Assembly (NCBI GenBank): GCA_017591395.1
Contig: WEDG01000332.1
Coordinates: 82,503 to 146,502, forward strand
Length of the DNA: 64,000 nucleotides
Origin: Schistocephalus solidus
Lineage: Eukaryota > Platyhelminthes > Cestoda > Diphyllobothriidea > Diphyllobothriidae
Reading direction: 5' to 3'
The notes below the pieces were generated by a model. The model did no database searches. It saw nothing but the letters and a program-made list of their open reading frames with translations, and was not told where the DNA came from. Positions 22,845 to 33,339 of this stretch are shown here, piece by piece (position 1 is the stretch's first letter; every line of letters starts with the position of its first letter). A program made the translations under genes and the position numbers.

Positions 22845-24895
22845 TGGTTTCAAATCTTTGGCTTTACACTGGGTGGTAGCTGCATGCATTGCTATAGTTG
22901 GAAACTAAACCGGGAATAATCATTCCACTTTGTTTTAGCTTTATCGTTAAGATCCAACGACAGGCTCCCCTTCGGTACTCGCATCTAAATCTCAACTAAA
23001 CTGATGGCTGAGAAATCTTTTCCATATGAGGTGGAAAACCTGAATTGTCCTTATTTATGGCTGATATTTAGGCATTTCCCAGCTTACCTGATTCAAAATG
23101 GTTCCCCGATTTTTATTCGTTTTACATCCAAATGTGCTCACAATGATAAGGACACCAAAAAATGAGCTGACGTACAAAGAGAAAGAGATGAGTAGGTTGA
23201 CAAATTCATCAAATCTACTGCGTTCTTGGAAAGAGCGACCTCAGCGTCGTTAGGAGAGCTTTGGTGGGAGATATAAGACTTTAAAACTAAGATGTGCTCA
23301 TATTTATTTAGAAACGTTTCACAACGGACATCTACCAGGCTAAGGGTGGCCTTCTTGTAAATATTTCGTAACAGTTTTTCTGACCAACACCGAAGCAACG
23401 TTTCCAATGGCTCTCTTGTTCTATTCAACTCCACAAGTCGGATGAAATGACTGAATTGCCCGTTTTTTTAGTTTATACCCATCCTGATACATGCGAATAC
23501 TCTCATCCCCTTTAGTTAGCTTCCACAAACTAACACGGAAGAGGTACTCAGGGTGATTGATTGAACTGGTTGCATTTTAAAACAGCTCATTCTACTGCCC
23601 ACTGTCAAAGTTTTCGCTGTCAAAGTGAAACCGCACAGGACTTTGAGTGACTACACAAATTTGCCGACCTTTTTTATTTGTATTCTTTGCCCCTCGCACT
23701 GTTCATAATGGTCTAACTAGCGCAGTAATGATTGTGCTGGCCGACCTTACTCTCTACTCCTCACGTGAGAGAGGGGTGTTTAAACTCTTTAACTGTTGAC
23801 TAACCCGTTGGGTGTGCTAAACTTCCGTCCAAACACAATCTTTGTAAGGGTGTCTCTGTGGCTCTAAGTTAGAATGAGCTTCTTCCGTTGTAAGTTCACA
23901 AACTGGATATCATACTCTTACCCACCTGATTTATTTCGTATATATACCCAATCGGCTTTCCACTGAAGAGTCTTTAAGCCAATTGAATGATCGTCAAAAA
24001 TTTTAAGTGCTCGATATTTATCCCGGTCTGTACCAAGTTACAAGTTAACTTGCTTTGTGACATTAATCCTTGTGTATTCTTTTCCAGAGTATGAGATGTA
24101 GTTTCAAAAATAGGTGAATTGAAAATGCCTGATGTCATGGAATTTTAAAATTACATGCTCACAAATTACGAACAAATGTATAGTTAAGTTATAATCTGAA
24201 AAAATGAAACAATTCAAAATATAGAATTGATGCCTCATTAACATCATTAAAGAGTTGCTTCACACACCCATATTTTGCGTGCAGTAGACTTTTTTCGTCA
24301 ATTTTGAAGTTCAAAGATTTTCTGTTAGTAATTCAAGTTCTTACAAATAAGGTAGCCCCCATTCTCTCTAGATATTAATTAAAAGTATAAGTTACCCCTA
24401 TAACCCGAATTTGTTTGCGTAGAATAACTGTAATAAAAAATATTTCTCCTAGGGGTTTTGCAGGGACTTACGTCGCATTGAAATTTATAAGTATGAAACC
24501 GAATAGGGCATCTTGAAAATGCATAATTTGGAGGGTTGTTGGAAAGTAACTTACAAATATGAACACTGGATCTCAGCCATTGCAAACCACGGCTTCTAGA
24601 CCATCCACCCCAGACCCACCTCTTCTTTTTCATCTTTCACGTTAGAGGATGTTCCAAGAGCTGGACTCATTCGCAGTTGCTAATATGACTTGCATAGTCT
24701 GCCTACCGTTGTCTCTGAAGTGTATCAATCCATGCACAAAACTAAATGATTTCCTATTGAAATACCGGGGAGATGAGAAGACCACAGGAGGCAAAGTCTA
24801 AAATCATAATTTTACGTTGTCAAGGTATATGATTTGATATGTATTGCTTTTATAACCCTTCCCCTGGCAAGACATAGAACCGAAAACCGCTCTTT
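22845..24895. other. No recognisable gene
   Basis: Short frames only. A 98-codon minus-strand frame at 23138-23434 has no recognised motif. AT content rises from about 23,900. Confidence 0.35.
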
Positions 24896-24899
24896 TCTT

Positions 24900-25002
24900 T
24901 ACTAAATTCCACGAACTAAGTATAAGGTTTAGGGTTAGTTTTACATTTAAGGGTGGGTTTAGGGTTAAGGCAGGGTTGTGGTAAGGATACGGGAATATTC
25001 AC
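24900..25002. repeat. Small element with telomere-like GGGTTA core (partial copy)
   Basis: GGTTTAGGGTTAG, GGGTGGGTTTAGGGTTAAGG and GGATACGGGAATATT occur in a row. The last phrase matches the terminal motif (GGACACGGGAATATTTA type) of the element at 53202-53532 and of 52570-52651. Degenerate TTAGGG-like units lie inside. Confidence 0.5.
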
Positions 25003-25204
25003 CCAGTTTAGAATTTAGTGCAAGACCAACTGTATTAAATGGGTACAGTCCTATTCCAGTATTGTGCCGGGGGTGCGCATATAATTAATTGTTGATTGTT
25101 AAAAAACTGAAAGTGCTGTAACCTACATTTTCGACTAATGCAATAAATATGTTTATGGAAGGAAACACCATTTTGAAACACAGTTAAATAATCTACAAAC
25201 AGAC

Positions 25205-25960
25205 TTGTATATTTCACAAAAACCTGGAGTGGGCAATACCACGGTTAACAAGCCCTTGCCAATACAATGGAAAAAATCTGGTACATACTCTCTTTCAAAG
25301 AGCGGGGGATATTTGCTCTATTGAGACCCTAGATGCAGAAATTGCCCACATCAAAGCAACATTACTTAACTGTGGATATCCTGCACGCTTCAATTAAAAG
25401 TACAGCAACCGTTAACAGCCAAAATTTACGGAATAGTCAGTTCCGAAAATGTTTGTTATAATATCCTTAGTATTTACTAGTGACAAACTTTTCCAACCTA
25501 ATCAGGCGACGGTTACGCCACACCATAAAACGAACATACAATGCAGCCGATCTCAACTTTATCAGCCCTAATAGAAGCCTGCCAATAAAGCGGGCAAAGG
25601 ATGACTTTCCATTGCACGCCATCCCAAATTTGGGGGAAGGATTCACATTCCCTTGTGGATGCAAGTACATCGGGCGAACACAAGGGCAATTGGCAGTCAG
25701 GGTCTTTCAGCATTTTCCTAACAGGCTTTTGAGGCAAAAAATTAAAGTACAACTGTCTTCGATTACGAAACATCTGCTGGACAGCGGTCAATCTTTTGAC
25801 CTCAAAACAGCTTTCCGAGTACTTGTTTGGTCACGAACAACTCGGACCTTGTGCTACTTGGAAAGCAGCTTGTATACGGTGGGTGAAACCCGACCTATGC
25901 AATCAGCTAGACGATGTGCTCAATCTCAAATTACCTCGGTGACCTTTCGCACCTAGATTG
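25205..25960 (+). mobile_element. Second Penelope-like element, C-terminal (GIY-YIG) fragment
   Basis: A shifted plus-strand frame gives LVHTLFQRAGDICSIETLDA and EIAHIKATLLNCGYPARF (25,260-25,400), a typical post-RT thumb. 25480-25956 then gives a 158-aa frame with RRRLRHTIKRTYNAADL, FPCGCKYIGRTQGQLAVRVF (a GIY-YIG core variant) and SSITKHLLDSGQSFD. Sequence differs strongly from the element at 15990-18015, so a separate Penelope lineage is present. The RT core is missing and frames are broken, so it is inactive. Confidence 0.7.
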
Positions 25961-25964
25961 TCTC

Positions 25965-26250
25965 ATCACCGTGATTTATGCCGACTCCTCCCCCACCTTA
26001 TCTTTCCTATAGGACATTTTAATTAAACGTCTTTTATCTGATCATTCTTTACAGTGAACTCACCCTCGCTACAAATTGGTAATTGATTTTGGACCTACCG
26101 TATGCGACTGTTCATATCGTAATATCTTTGCTGCTACTTTTTGAAAATATTTGAATTTAAATCCATGTTTTTTTCTTCAGAAAACTGTGGTAGCAATAAA
26201 ATAAAAATTTCCCTGAAAATCTTTTTTATTTTTTTGTTATAAAAAATAAC
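25965..26250. other. AT-rich spacer
   Basis: No gene. T-rich and A-rich runs lie at 26,165-26,250 just before the transposase remnant. They may include the transposon's 5' end, but I cannot define terminal inverted repeats. Confidence 0.3.
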
Positions 26251-26251
26251 G

Positions 26252-27255
26252 AGGCAGTTATTAAGCTCAGTCTCAATGGCCTTCCGCCCACTGACACCGC
26301 TGCCAAGTTGGAAATTTCAATGCTAACTGTTTTTACCATTATCGACCGTTATAAGAATCTCAGATGCATAGACGCGAAGACTGGAAGGGGAAGAACAAAA
26401 AAGTTCGAACCCTTGGTCTTAAAAGGGCTGTCGGGATCGTATTCGTTATAATCCAATCCGGAGCATGAGGAAGATGACTTTGGAACTTGAGAAGCCGAGG
26501 CACATGGTCAGGAATGTCGTGAAAAACGAACTAACGGATAATTCAAGGGCAAGGACCAACGAAGTATCTCGGCAACGAGGCTGTGAAAGAGAAGAGATTT
26601 GAAAGAAGCAAGAAACTCTTAATTTTCATCAAGAAAGGACCAGACACGGTACTCAACTACGACGAAAAACTCTTTATGGTCTTTTCAGTGCCCAACAGTC
26701 GATCAAATCGCTCCATAAGCCCTGTGAAAGTGAACGAGGTACCTGAGAATGTTAAGTACAAGTTTAACACCAAACACCATGGGTATGTGGTGGTAGTTTG
26801 GCTGCTTGCCACAGATGTCAAAGTTATGCCCCTGTGTTCATCAAGACCGGGGTCCAAGTGAACACAGACGTGAACCTGGATGTTCTTCGGAAGCATGTCA
26901 AGCTTCGGATAGATTTCAGCTACACTCGAGACGAGAATTTTGTTTTCCAGAAAGATAGTGTGCTTCCACATACGCAAGACATAGAAGTGGCTGGAAGACC
27001 ACATGCCTTACTTCCGGCCCAAGGATATGTGGCCTCCATCCTCAGCCAGGCTTAAATCTCCTCAACTACAGCGTTTGGGCGTATTCCGAGGGGAAGGCCT
27101 CAAACAAGCCTCACAACAGCATTGAGGTCCTGTAGGACTGCATCGTTAGAGAGTGGAACAAGATGTCACCGGAGTACATCAAGAACATGTGCGCCAATTT
27201 CAGACCGAGAATCAAAGAATTAATTGCTAGCAATGGATCTCATATTGAATAGCTT
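26252..27255 (+). mobile_element. Mariner/Tc1-superfamily transposase, decayed
   Basis: Blocks in order on the plus strand: a helix-turn-helix (AVIKLSLNGLPPTDTAAKL and RGRTKKF, 26,255-26,405), RYNPIRSMRKMTLELEK, the first catalytic block (NYDEKLFMVF near 26,660), VNEVPENVKYKF and TKHHGYVVV, the second block (ENFVFQKDSVLPHT near 26,940), MWPPSSARLKSPQL near 27,030 where the third catalytic Asp should be, and a C-terminus (VREWNKMSPEYIKNMCANF). The blocks lie in at least three frames and the third Asp is replaced, so the copy is dead. The WPPSS and EWNKM blocks are typical of the mariner/Tc1 group. I could not assign the subfamily or define its ends. Confidence 0.75.
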
Positions 27256-27259
27256 CTTT

Positions 27260-29500
27260 CTACCATGAATGTTGAGTCTTTTATGGAAAACAAATTTGTT
27301 TTTCTAGTTCCTTCTTCTTGATCTCAGGCAGGCTGTAATTCAAATCACCCAAATTACGATTTTTACGGTTGGATACGGTACTTCATATGCATGCTCAGCT
27401 TTTGGCAAACATATACCGGTTTTTCGTCAGCTTCGTTAATTTAGCGACCTTTTGTAAAGCGCATGGATAGTCAGATTTATGGACTGGGCAGTCATGCTTT
27501 CGGAAGAGACTTCTACTGCTCAATGGTTTAGAGGCTGTTGGGCTTTTTATTTTATGTTGCTTATGTGGGTTGTGATTCTGATAAAAAGTATGGATTTCTT
27601 GGGAAATTGATGCTCTCGAATTGCCAAAAACGGTCTATCAAACGTGTCTGGAATCGCTGACTTTGGGAATTTTGCCAAGCAATCCATTGGCACAATTCAG
27701 GCCAACCACAGCTGCCACTTGACGCACAAGTTCTATCCTCAAATGTGACATTAAAAAACACCATAATGTTACAGGAAAAATATTAAACATTTGAGATATC
27801 TTGCATTAACTTAAAATAACCTACTATAGGTAGTACGGCGGAATTTTGCGTGCGTTATTCGTAGTTTACGGGCATGTCATGCAAGCCTGTGGCACGCAGT
27901 TAACCGGAAAATCTAGGCACGCACAGAGAGTGTGCAGATAACCTGTCTCTTCGGCAGGTCTTGTCACCCGAGCTGTGTTTTGCCCGGACACAGGCTGGGG
28001 TTGTGCCCACTGCCCCAAACTGCCAACGACCTGGTCGTGATATGACATTCCATGGCGTGATTGAGTGCGTCACATGAGAAAAAGTGAGGGGGAAAATTGG
28101 ATTAACGCTGCCATTTTGGCTTCCCTCCTTGGCGTGCTTAAGCCCGGCTGGGGTTCCTCCACTCAAAACTGGATATCCACTGAATGCTCAAGATAGGGGT
28201 GACAATGGACGTCTCCGTAACCTACAAACAAAACAGTTACTACTTACTACAGACTGATTGAATAACAATGACAACTGTGCATCCTCAGATCAGTATGTAG
28301 CGATAGGTTAAATGTCCGGTGTTCATTAGTTCCCACAACGAAAACGATAGTGTAAAATAATGACGGAGTTGGGAATGGAATGTCCTAAGACCATGTTCTT
28401 GCAATAACGCGGGAAATCAAGACGGCTGGAGGTGGGCGTTTGCTTAGTGAATAACAAGACTTAAAAAAATACCAGATTATATGTCCTATAACCCCGCAAA
28501 AAATATTACTTAAGGTAAGGGGAGGCTTAAATTCTTGCGCATTTGATAGTCTCACGAGGGCCTTACTCGAAAGCAAACTGGCCACGGCCTTAAGCCTGAG
28601 TAGGAACGAGCAAGCCCATTAGTTGGCGACCCTCCAAGGCACGACTTTCAGCGTGCACTGCTAGAGTCAAACACATAAAACTTAGTAAGAGTCATCACAA
28701 TATCTGCTGCAATCTCTTTTTTCCCTAACCATTCACCGGTAGCCTTATCGAACCAGTCGGCCGGCTAAAATAACATAGGTCAAAAGCCCATGTCGGTTCA
28801 GATTTCGTCTGGTGTTTACTTATGACCTGCTTTGTGTGTGAGCCCATCTTTATTCTAATAAACTATGGTGCAGTGTCGAATACCATGCTGCTCTCAAATG
28901 AGATTGTCCTCGCCAAATCTATGCTAGTTTAAAACTGAGAGGTTTATCAATTTCTGGGAATGGCTTGACACATTCTTAAAAGTTGTTCCTTGGGGACTCT
29001 GTTTTAAGATGATATCAAGCGTTCATGTTTAATATATCGACCGATGGTACTGTTTTGTTGTTCGTGTAACCAACTGGCCCTGAAATCAGAAAAGTCTGGA
29101 AGTGCGAATATTTTGCAGACATAAACGTGCAGCTGATTGAAATTCTCTATACTTCTTTGTAATAATAACCACCTCAAGCCTTTTTCTATAACCCCCCTTC
29201 ACAGCAAATTTCTTCCAAAGCATTTTAGTTTCTAAGTCAAGCAACATCTGCACTTGACATATCGCACTCTTTCAGTTTATTTTTAGTGTGGATGCCTGTT
29301 CATCTATCAGGGCCGAATATTTGCGAGTGAGCTGGTCGTGTTCCACGTTGAACAGCACCTCGTATTCGTTGGTTGGCGTACCCAGACTGATGTGAAATCG
29401 GTTTTTGATCGTAGTGTCTGTTTTTTTCCACTTACACATTAAAGCACAGAGCGCCTATTTTCGCAAGTTTGGGTAACGCATTACAATTATAAATATCACA
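27260..29500. other. No firmly supported gene
   Basis: 27900-28166 is a GC-richer patch with an 88-codon minus-strand frame (MSGGTPAGLKHAKEGSQNG...), unrecognised and possibly repeat-derived. 28610-28680 contains GGCGACCCTCCAAGGCACGA, resembling the AACCTTCCAAGCCACGGC box of the LINE 3' tail. The remainder lacks any motif. The last kilobase leads into the first ATPase beta gene. Confidence 0.3.
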
Positions 29501-29569
29501 TGGACTCCAGTGGAATTCTCACAGTTGGTAAACGTTGGCTTCAAGCAAGGAGTCTATACCCTTCAGACT

Positions 29570-29910
29570 CTCCCCAGTGTATATATTTTACGATTTCATA
29601 GCGGGAACTTCTCAACAGCAGCGGGCCTGCCCGTTATGACAGCGCAAACGCCATAACACACACACACCCTCTCATGACGCGAACTCTCGTGCCTGAAGAC
29701 TTTCGTGACGCACTTTCTGTCGAAGACGCCACCCAACTGAGCACCAATCAGATTCAACCAGTGGTCTGGCCCACAAGTGCATTTGCGTGTGTGCCACTTA
29801 GCAGTCCCGGCTCACTGTCCGCAACGACATGAAAGAGCAGAGCCGCTGTGAAGGTCCTTCTGAGTTCCCACATTTATACTTTCTACCGTCTTCCAACGCA
29901 ACCCGAAGTC
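29570..29910 (+). promoter_or_regulatory. Putative promoter and 5' leader of the first beta-subunit gene
   Basis: A TATA-like TATATATTTTA stands at 29580-29590 and a CCAAT box at 29744-29748, about 330 and 165 bp before the chosen start. The region is GC-richer than its surroundings. An in-frame TGA at 29830-29832 closes the coding frame upstream. The transcription start is not determinable from sequence alone, and splice-leader addition remains possible. Confidence 0.25.
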
Positions 29911-29984
29911 ATGGTAGATTTATATGCTCCAGCTGGCCCCCTTCCTACCTACGAACTGCCCTACCATCCTGTGGCTGCCATTGA
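29829..29984 (+). other. Upstream ORF overlapping the beta-subunit start
   Basis: An ATG at 29829 opens a 51-codon frame that ends with TGA at 29982-29984, overlapping the first 74 bases of the beta-subunit coding region in another frame. If the leader extends this far, the uORF could reduce initiation at 29911. No sign that its peptide is conserved. Confidence 0.3.
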
Positions 29985-30894
29985 CTACGATCCCGTCAGA
30001 CAGGTCCTGCTTGAGCAAAAGGACCTCCAGGAGCGGGAGCAGTGGCTTCTTCGGCAACAAGAAAAGGCAAGAAGACGTCAAGATGCGAAGTTTCGGGTCG
30101 TCTGCAAACGAGTCATCTACTTCTGTACCTTCTACACCATTCTCGCTTTGTTTTTCTTCGGCTATCTCAACTGGTACATGTATTTCCAGGTGTCCAGGAA
30201 CTACCCCAAGCTCACAGGCTGGCAGAGTGCCCTGCAGATGAACCCCGGACTCAGTCAGGTGCCGAATCCGAACATCTACAACAGCCTAGTCCGATTTAGA
30301 ACTCGGGAACCTCTACCCTATTCCAAGTATCAGGACGAGATTGTGGCTTTCCTGCACGCCTATCAGGACAACACTGGTTGCTGGGAAATGGAGGATTGTG
30401 TTCAAGAAGGAGGGTTCAAACAGGATGTTGATCGTCCCTGTGCCTACGACCTAAACGCCGGGGGGCCATGCAACATCATGAATGGGTACGGTTTTGATAC
30501 CGCTCAACCCTGTTTTGCTCTGAAAATGGGCAAAATCTACGGTTGGCTTCCGGAACCGGTGGAATTTGCGACGGGAGTGCTAGTCAAGTGTGAGGGTGCC
30601 ACTGAAGACGATACGAACAATCTGGGCACCATCCGTTACTTTGACATGGACTACAAGTTTTCTGCCATTGCACCGGGCAAGAATCCGGGCAAGGTAACTA
30701 ACGGTAGCTTCCATTCCATGTACTTTCCCTATCGTAATCAGTTCTGCTACCATCAGCCCCTGGTTTTCGTTCAGTTCGATGGAGCCAGACGCAATAGACT
30801 CATTCGGGTACAGTGCTATTTAATTGCAAAAAATATTAAAGTGGACATTTCTCGACTTGAAGGAAGTACCAGGTTTGAAATCCTCATTGACTAA
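29911..30894 (+). CDS. ATP1B: Na+/K+-transporting ATPase subunit beta, paralogue 1
   Basis: The non-catalytic beta chain of the sodium pump: a single-pass type II membrane glycoprotein needed for folding, membrane delivery and K+ handling of the alpha subunit. It is 327 aa, near the family's usual 300-330. Cytoplasmic residues 1-66 include a charged Gln/Glu/Arg-rich, probably helical stretch (about 34-60). The membrane segment is about 69-92 (FYTILALFFFGYL), followed by the MYFQVS juxtamembrane motif. The ectodomain has eight cysteines (157, 163, 177, 187, 201, 227, 279, 302), family motifs ALKMGKIYGWLPEP and RYFDMDYKFSAI, YFPYRNQ..YHQPLVFVQF, and one N-glycosylation site (Asn264, NGS). The start is the first in-frame ATG after a stop at 29830; G at -3 and +4 favour it. 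There is no intron. Closely related to 54376-55311. A proton-pump beta (gastric type) is a less likely alternative. Confidence 0.95.
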   Translation: MVDLYAPAGPLPTYELPYHPVAAIDYDPVRQVLLEQKDLQEREQWLLRQQEKARRRQDAKFRVVCKRVIYFCTFYTILALFFFGYLNWYMYFQVSRNYPKLTGWQSALQMNPGLSQVPNPNIYNSLVRFRTREPLPYSKYQDEIVAFLHAYQDNTGCWEMEDCVQEGGFKQDVDRPCAYDLNAGGPCNIMNGYGFDTAQPCFALKMGKIYGWLPEPVEFATGVLVKCEGATEDDTNNLGTIRYFDMDYKFSAIAPGKNPGKVTNGSFHSMYFPYRNQFCYHQPLVFVQFDGARRNRLIRVQCYLIAKNIKVDISRLEGSTRFEILID

Positions 30895-31565
30895 GAATTC
30901 TTGCGTACCGCAAAAGTAGCATTTGGAATGATATTGACGCTTCCTAATGTATGTTGCTTTTCCCACGACGCTTCCTTTAACGTCTTTCGCCGTTTACCTC
31001 TTCGCAGCAGTACTTGACTTTTGCTACCTAAGTTGACTTAATATTCTGCCTCATATGAGTGTTAATGGTGTTATATCACGCATAGCAAAGCCAGGATTTA
31101 TTAAATTTTACTGACTACTTCTGCATCTTTCATTACATGAATGACCAACTGATGTCTGTTCTAACTATGTCTAAATACTTGCAATGCGTTGGCAAGCATA
31201 TTATATAAAAGTATCCCTCTTAAGTAAAGATATAACTACATTTCCTAACCGATGTTCTAATGAATTATTTTCGAGTACTCATAGTCGAAAAGAAAGCCTT
31301 CAAACGGCGAATTAATGAGTTCTTGTTTGAGTAGCTTAATAGTTTACTTCTACGAAACATTCTGCAAATGCACCTGAATCAGTTTTCATGAGACAGCCTC
31401 TATCTTGACCTTATATTCCATGATGATCTGTTAAAGAAGTTCTATACTATTTGGCTAAGTAAAAGGCATCAATAATTGATGTAGATAGGTAGATTCCTAA
31501 TCTCGTAAAATGTCAACCAAAATTCTGAAATGTATTTTCGAGCTGAACGAAAAACGTTAGTAAGG
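30895..31565. other. 3' flank of the first beta-subunit gene
   Basis: AT-rich, no gene. An ATTAAA at 31100-31105, about 205 bases after the stop, is the nearest plausible polyadenylation signal, and no AATAAA lies closer. Confidence 0.3.
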
Positions 31566-31569
31566 TTGC

Positions 31570-32260
31570 AACACTGATTGTCTTGAAGCTTTATCCCAAT
31601 ATATTTTCAACGAACATCTTTCTGATCGCTTGCAAAATTATACTCTGTAACGAATGAGTACTTATTTATGATGTTTTTTTCTTTATCAGTGATTTTCTTT
31701 GTCCTTATAAATTAAACTATATTTTTTAGAAAACATACGCACAAAAAGTTCCCTTTCTTATACTCCTTTGGTAGGAAAGTACGTCTTCTTCAAATTTTGT
31801 ACTTGAAGAAAGGATACCATTCAGTTTTAAAAGAGTTTATAATATTGAAATTTTTAGGTCCCTGATATTCCTTACGCATAATGTATACGATATGTAGATT
31901 CAAAACCTTTAACTCAAGCGTAAGGTTCGTAGTGTTCAAAGTTTTTTGGCAAAATAAAAGTTAAGCTCTCTTTAAGTATAAAATTGGAAGAAGCCGCAAT
32001 TTTCTGCCAAATGAGTATAAAAGAGAATATTCTTTTGCATATTTTCTAAAATTTACATTTGAATTTATAAGGACAGTAAAACTCGTTGACAAAAATACAT
32101 ACTTCTTCAGTAGCCATCCTACTGTGACTGAAATATTTTGGGAGTAGACTGCAAGATAATCAGTGTAACAAGCCTACTTAAATCATTTGTTCGAATCGAA
32201 AACACATTTTAGCATTTCGGTCGACATTTCATGAGATAGAGAACCTACTGTATATATCTA
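31570..32260. repeat. AT-rich dispersed repeat R2, copy 2
   Basis: Matches 6590-7480 in the same orientation over most of its length: CTTATAAATTAAACTATATTTT, ACGCACAAAAA, ATTCAAAACC, AGTAGCCATCCTACTGTGAC, GACTGAAATATTTTGGG and CATTTCGGTCGACATTTCATG. It lies about 0.7 kb downstream of the beta-subunit gene. Confidence 0.5.
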
Positions 32261-32264
32261 GTCT

Positions 32265-32610
32265 GGAATGGACACCCACCGAATCCTTGTCTGTCGGACA
32301 CAAACAAGTTTCATATCGGTGGTAGAGGTCACAAACACTTAACCACCTGCCAGGCCAAAGTCTTCAAAGTTATAGCAGAGTTCCTGAATGAATAAATACC
32401 CAATCTACAAAGAAAGGGAATTTCAGGTGGCAAAGCACTCATGAGCTTTGGTTGGAGGAAGTTTTCATGAGCCATCTGTTAAACGCCAGTGGTGGACCAT
32501 CTGCGACAGATGTGTTTACGCTCCCAGCTGATTTTAAAGATTGTGATTGGCCGATTGAAGGTAAATACGCCTGGACTAGGTTACTTTCAATCTTCCTCGA
32601 ATTCTTTCAT
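32265..32610. other. No recognisable gene
   Basis: Unique-looking spacer between the R2 repeat and the compound microsatellite. Confidence 0.3.
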
Positions 32611-32612
32611 CG

Positions 32613-32722
<110 letters not shown>

Positions 32723-32727
32723 GATAA

Positions 32728-32803
32728 TTTGGAACCGACAAAGACAAGGGAGACCGGAATGGTCATTTCTGGCTTTTTAGCCGTCATCAGCCAGTCATAC
32801 CAG
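32728..32803 (-). repeat. SINE-like head fragment
   Basis: The family signature (GACAAAGACAAGGGAGACC, GGAATGGTCATTTCTGGC, TTAGCCGTCATCAGCCAGTC) is flanked by TA repeats on both sides. The tRNA-like part is missing, replaced by the TA tract. Confidence 0.65.
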
Positions 32804-32824
32804 TCATATATATATATATAGTTG

Positions 32825-33335
32825 CAGTCGATTGGATAGCGACTAGCACTCAGTTACAGGGTTGTCGGGAACAAAGGCGAGAACACTGAAATGGTCGTTT
32901 TTACACTACCTGACGTCATTAACTTGTGCTACCACAAACAGAGACCGCACATTCGAGGTTTGAACAGGATCATCGAATAGCATATGTATTTATGTGCTAC
33001 AGGCTCTCTTGATGTCAGCTGAGGCTGGAACTACCCAGTCACATGAAAGGAACTTGCACTGTTATGTCCTGATTAGAGGACGTGGGTAGGTAGTGTCGAC
33101 TGACTTAAGCGCGGAATGGGCTGCTGCCCATTATGTGTAGTATGTTCAGGTTGATTCTGCCAAAGGCTGTTGTCAGCAATAGAGCCGGTGTCGATTACGT
33201 GTGTGCCATCGGACTGCCCTCTAAACAAACCACGCGACAGATGCGCGTGACCATCACTTGAGCTGGATCAGGGCTCGGTAGGCCTTAGTTGGGATGTACA
33301 CACAACAGCTCGACCGTCGTAGACTGATGATGTTC
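32825..33335. other. No recognisable gene
   Basis: No motif seen. The last 100 bp may be a further degraded part of the LINE 3' tail, by weak similarity with 12030-12090. Confidence 0.3.
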
Positions 33336-33339
33336 ACCA

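Noticed and set aside
29848..29910. Extended N-terminus of beta paralogue 1 from a GTG
   Set aside because: GTG is not a usual eukaryotic start. The first in-frame ATG is at 29911 in good context, and the extension has no family similarity.
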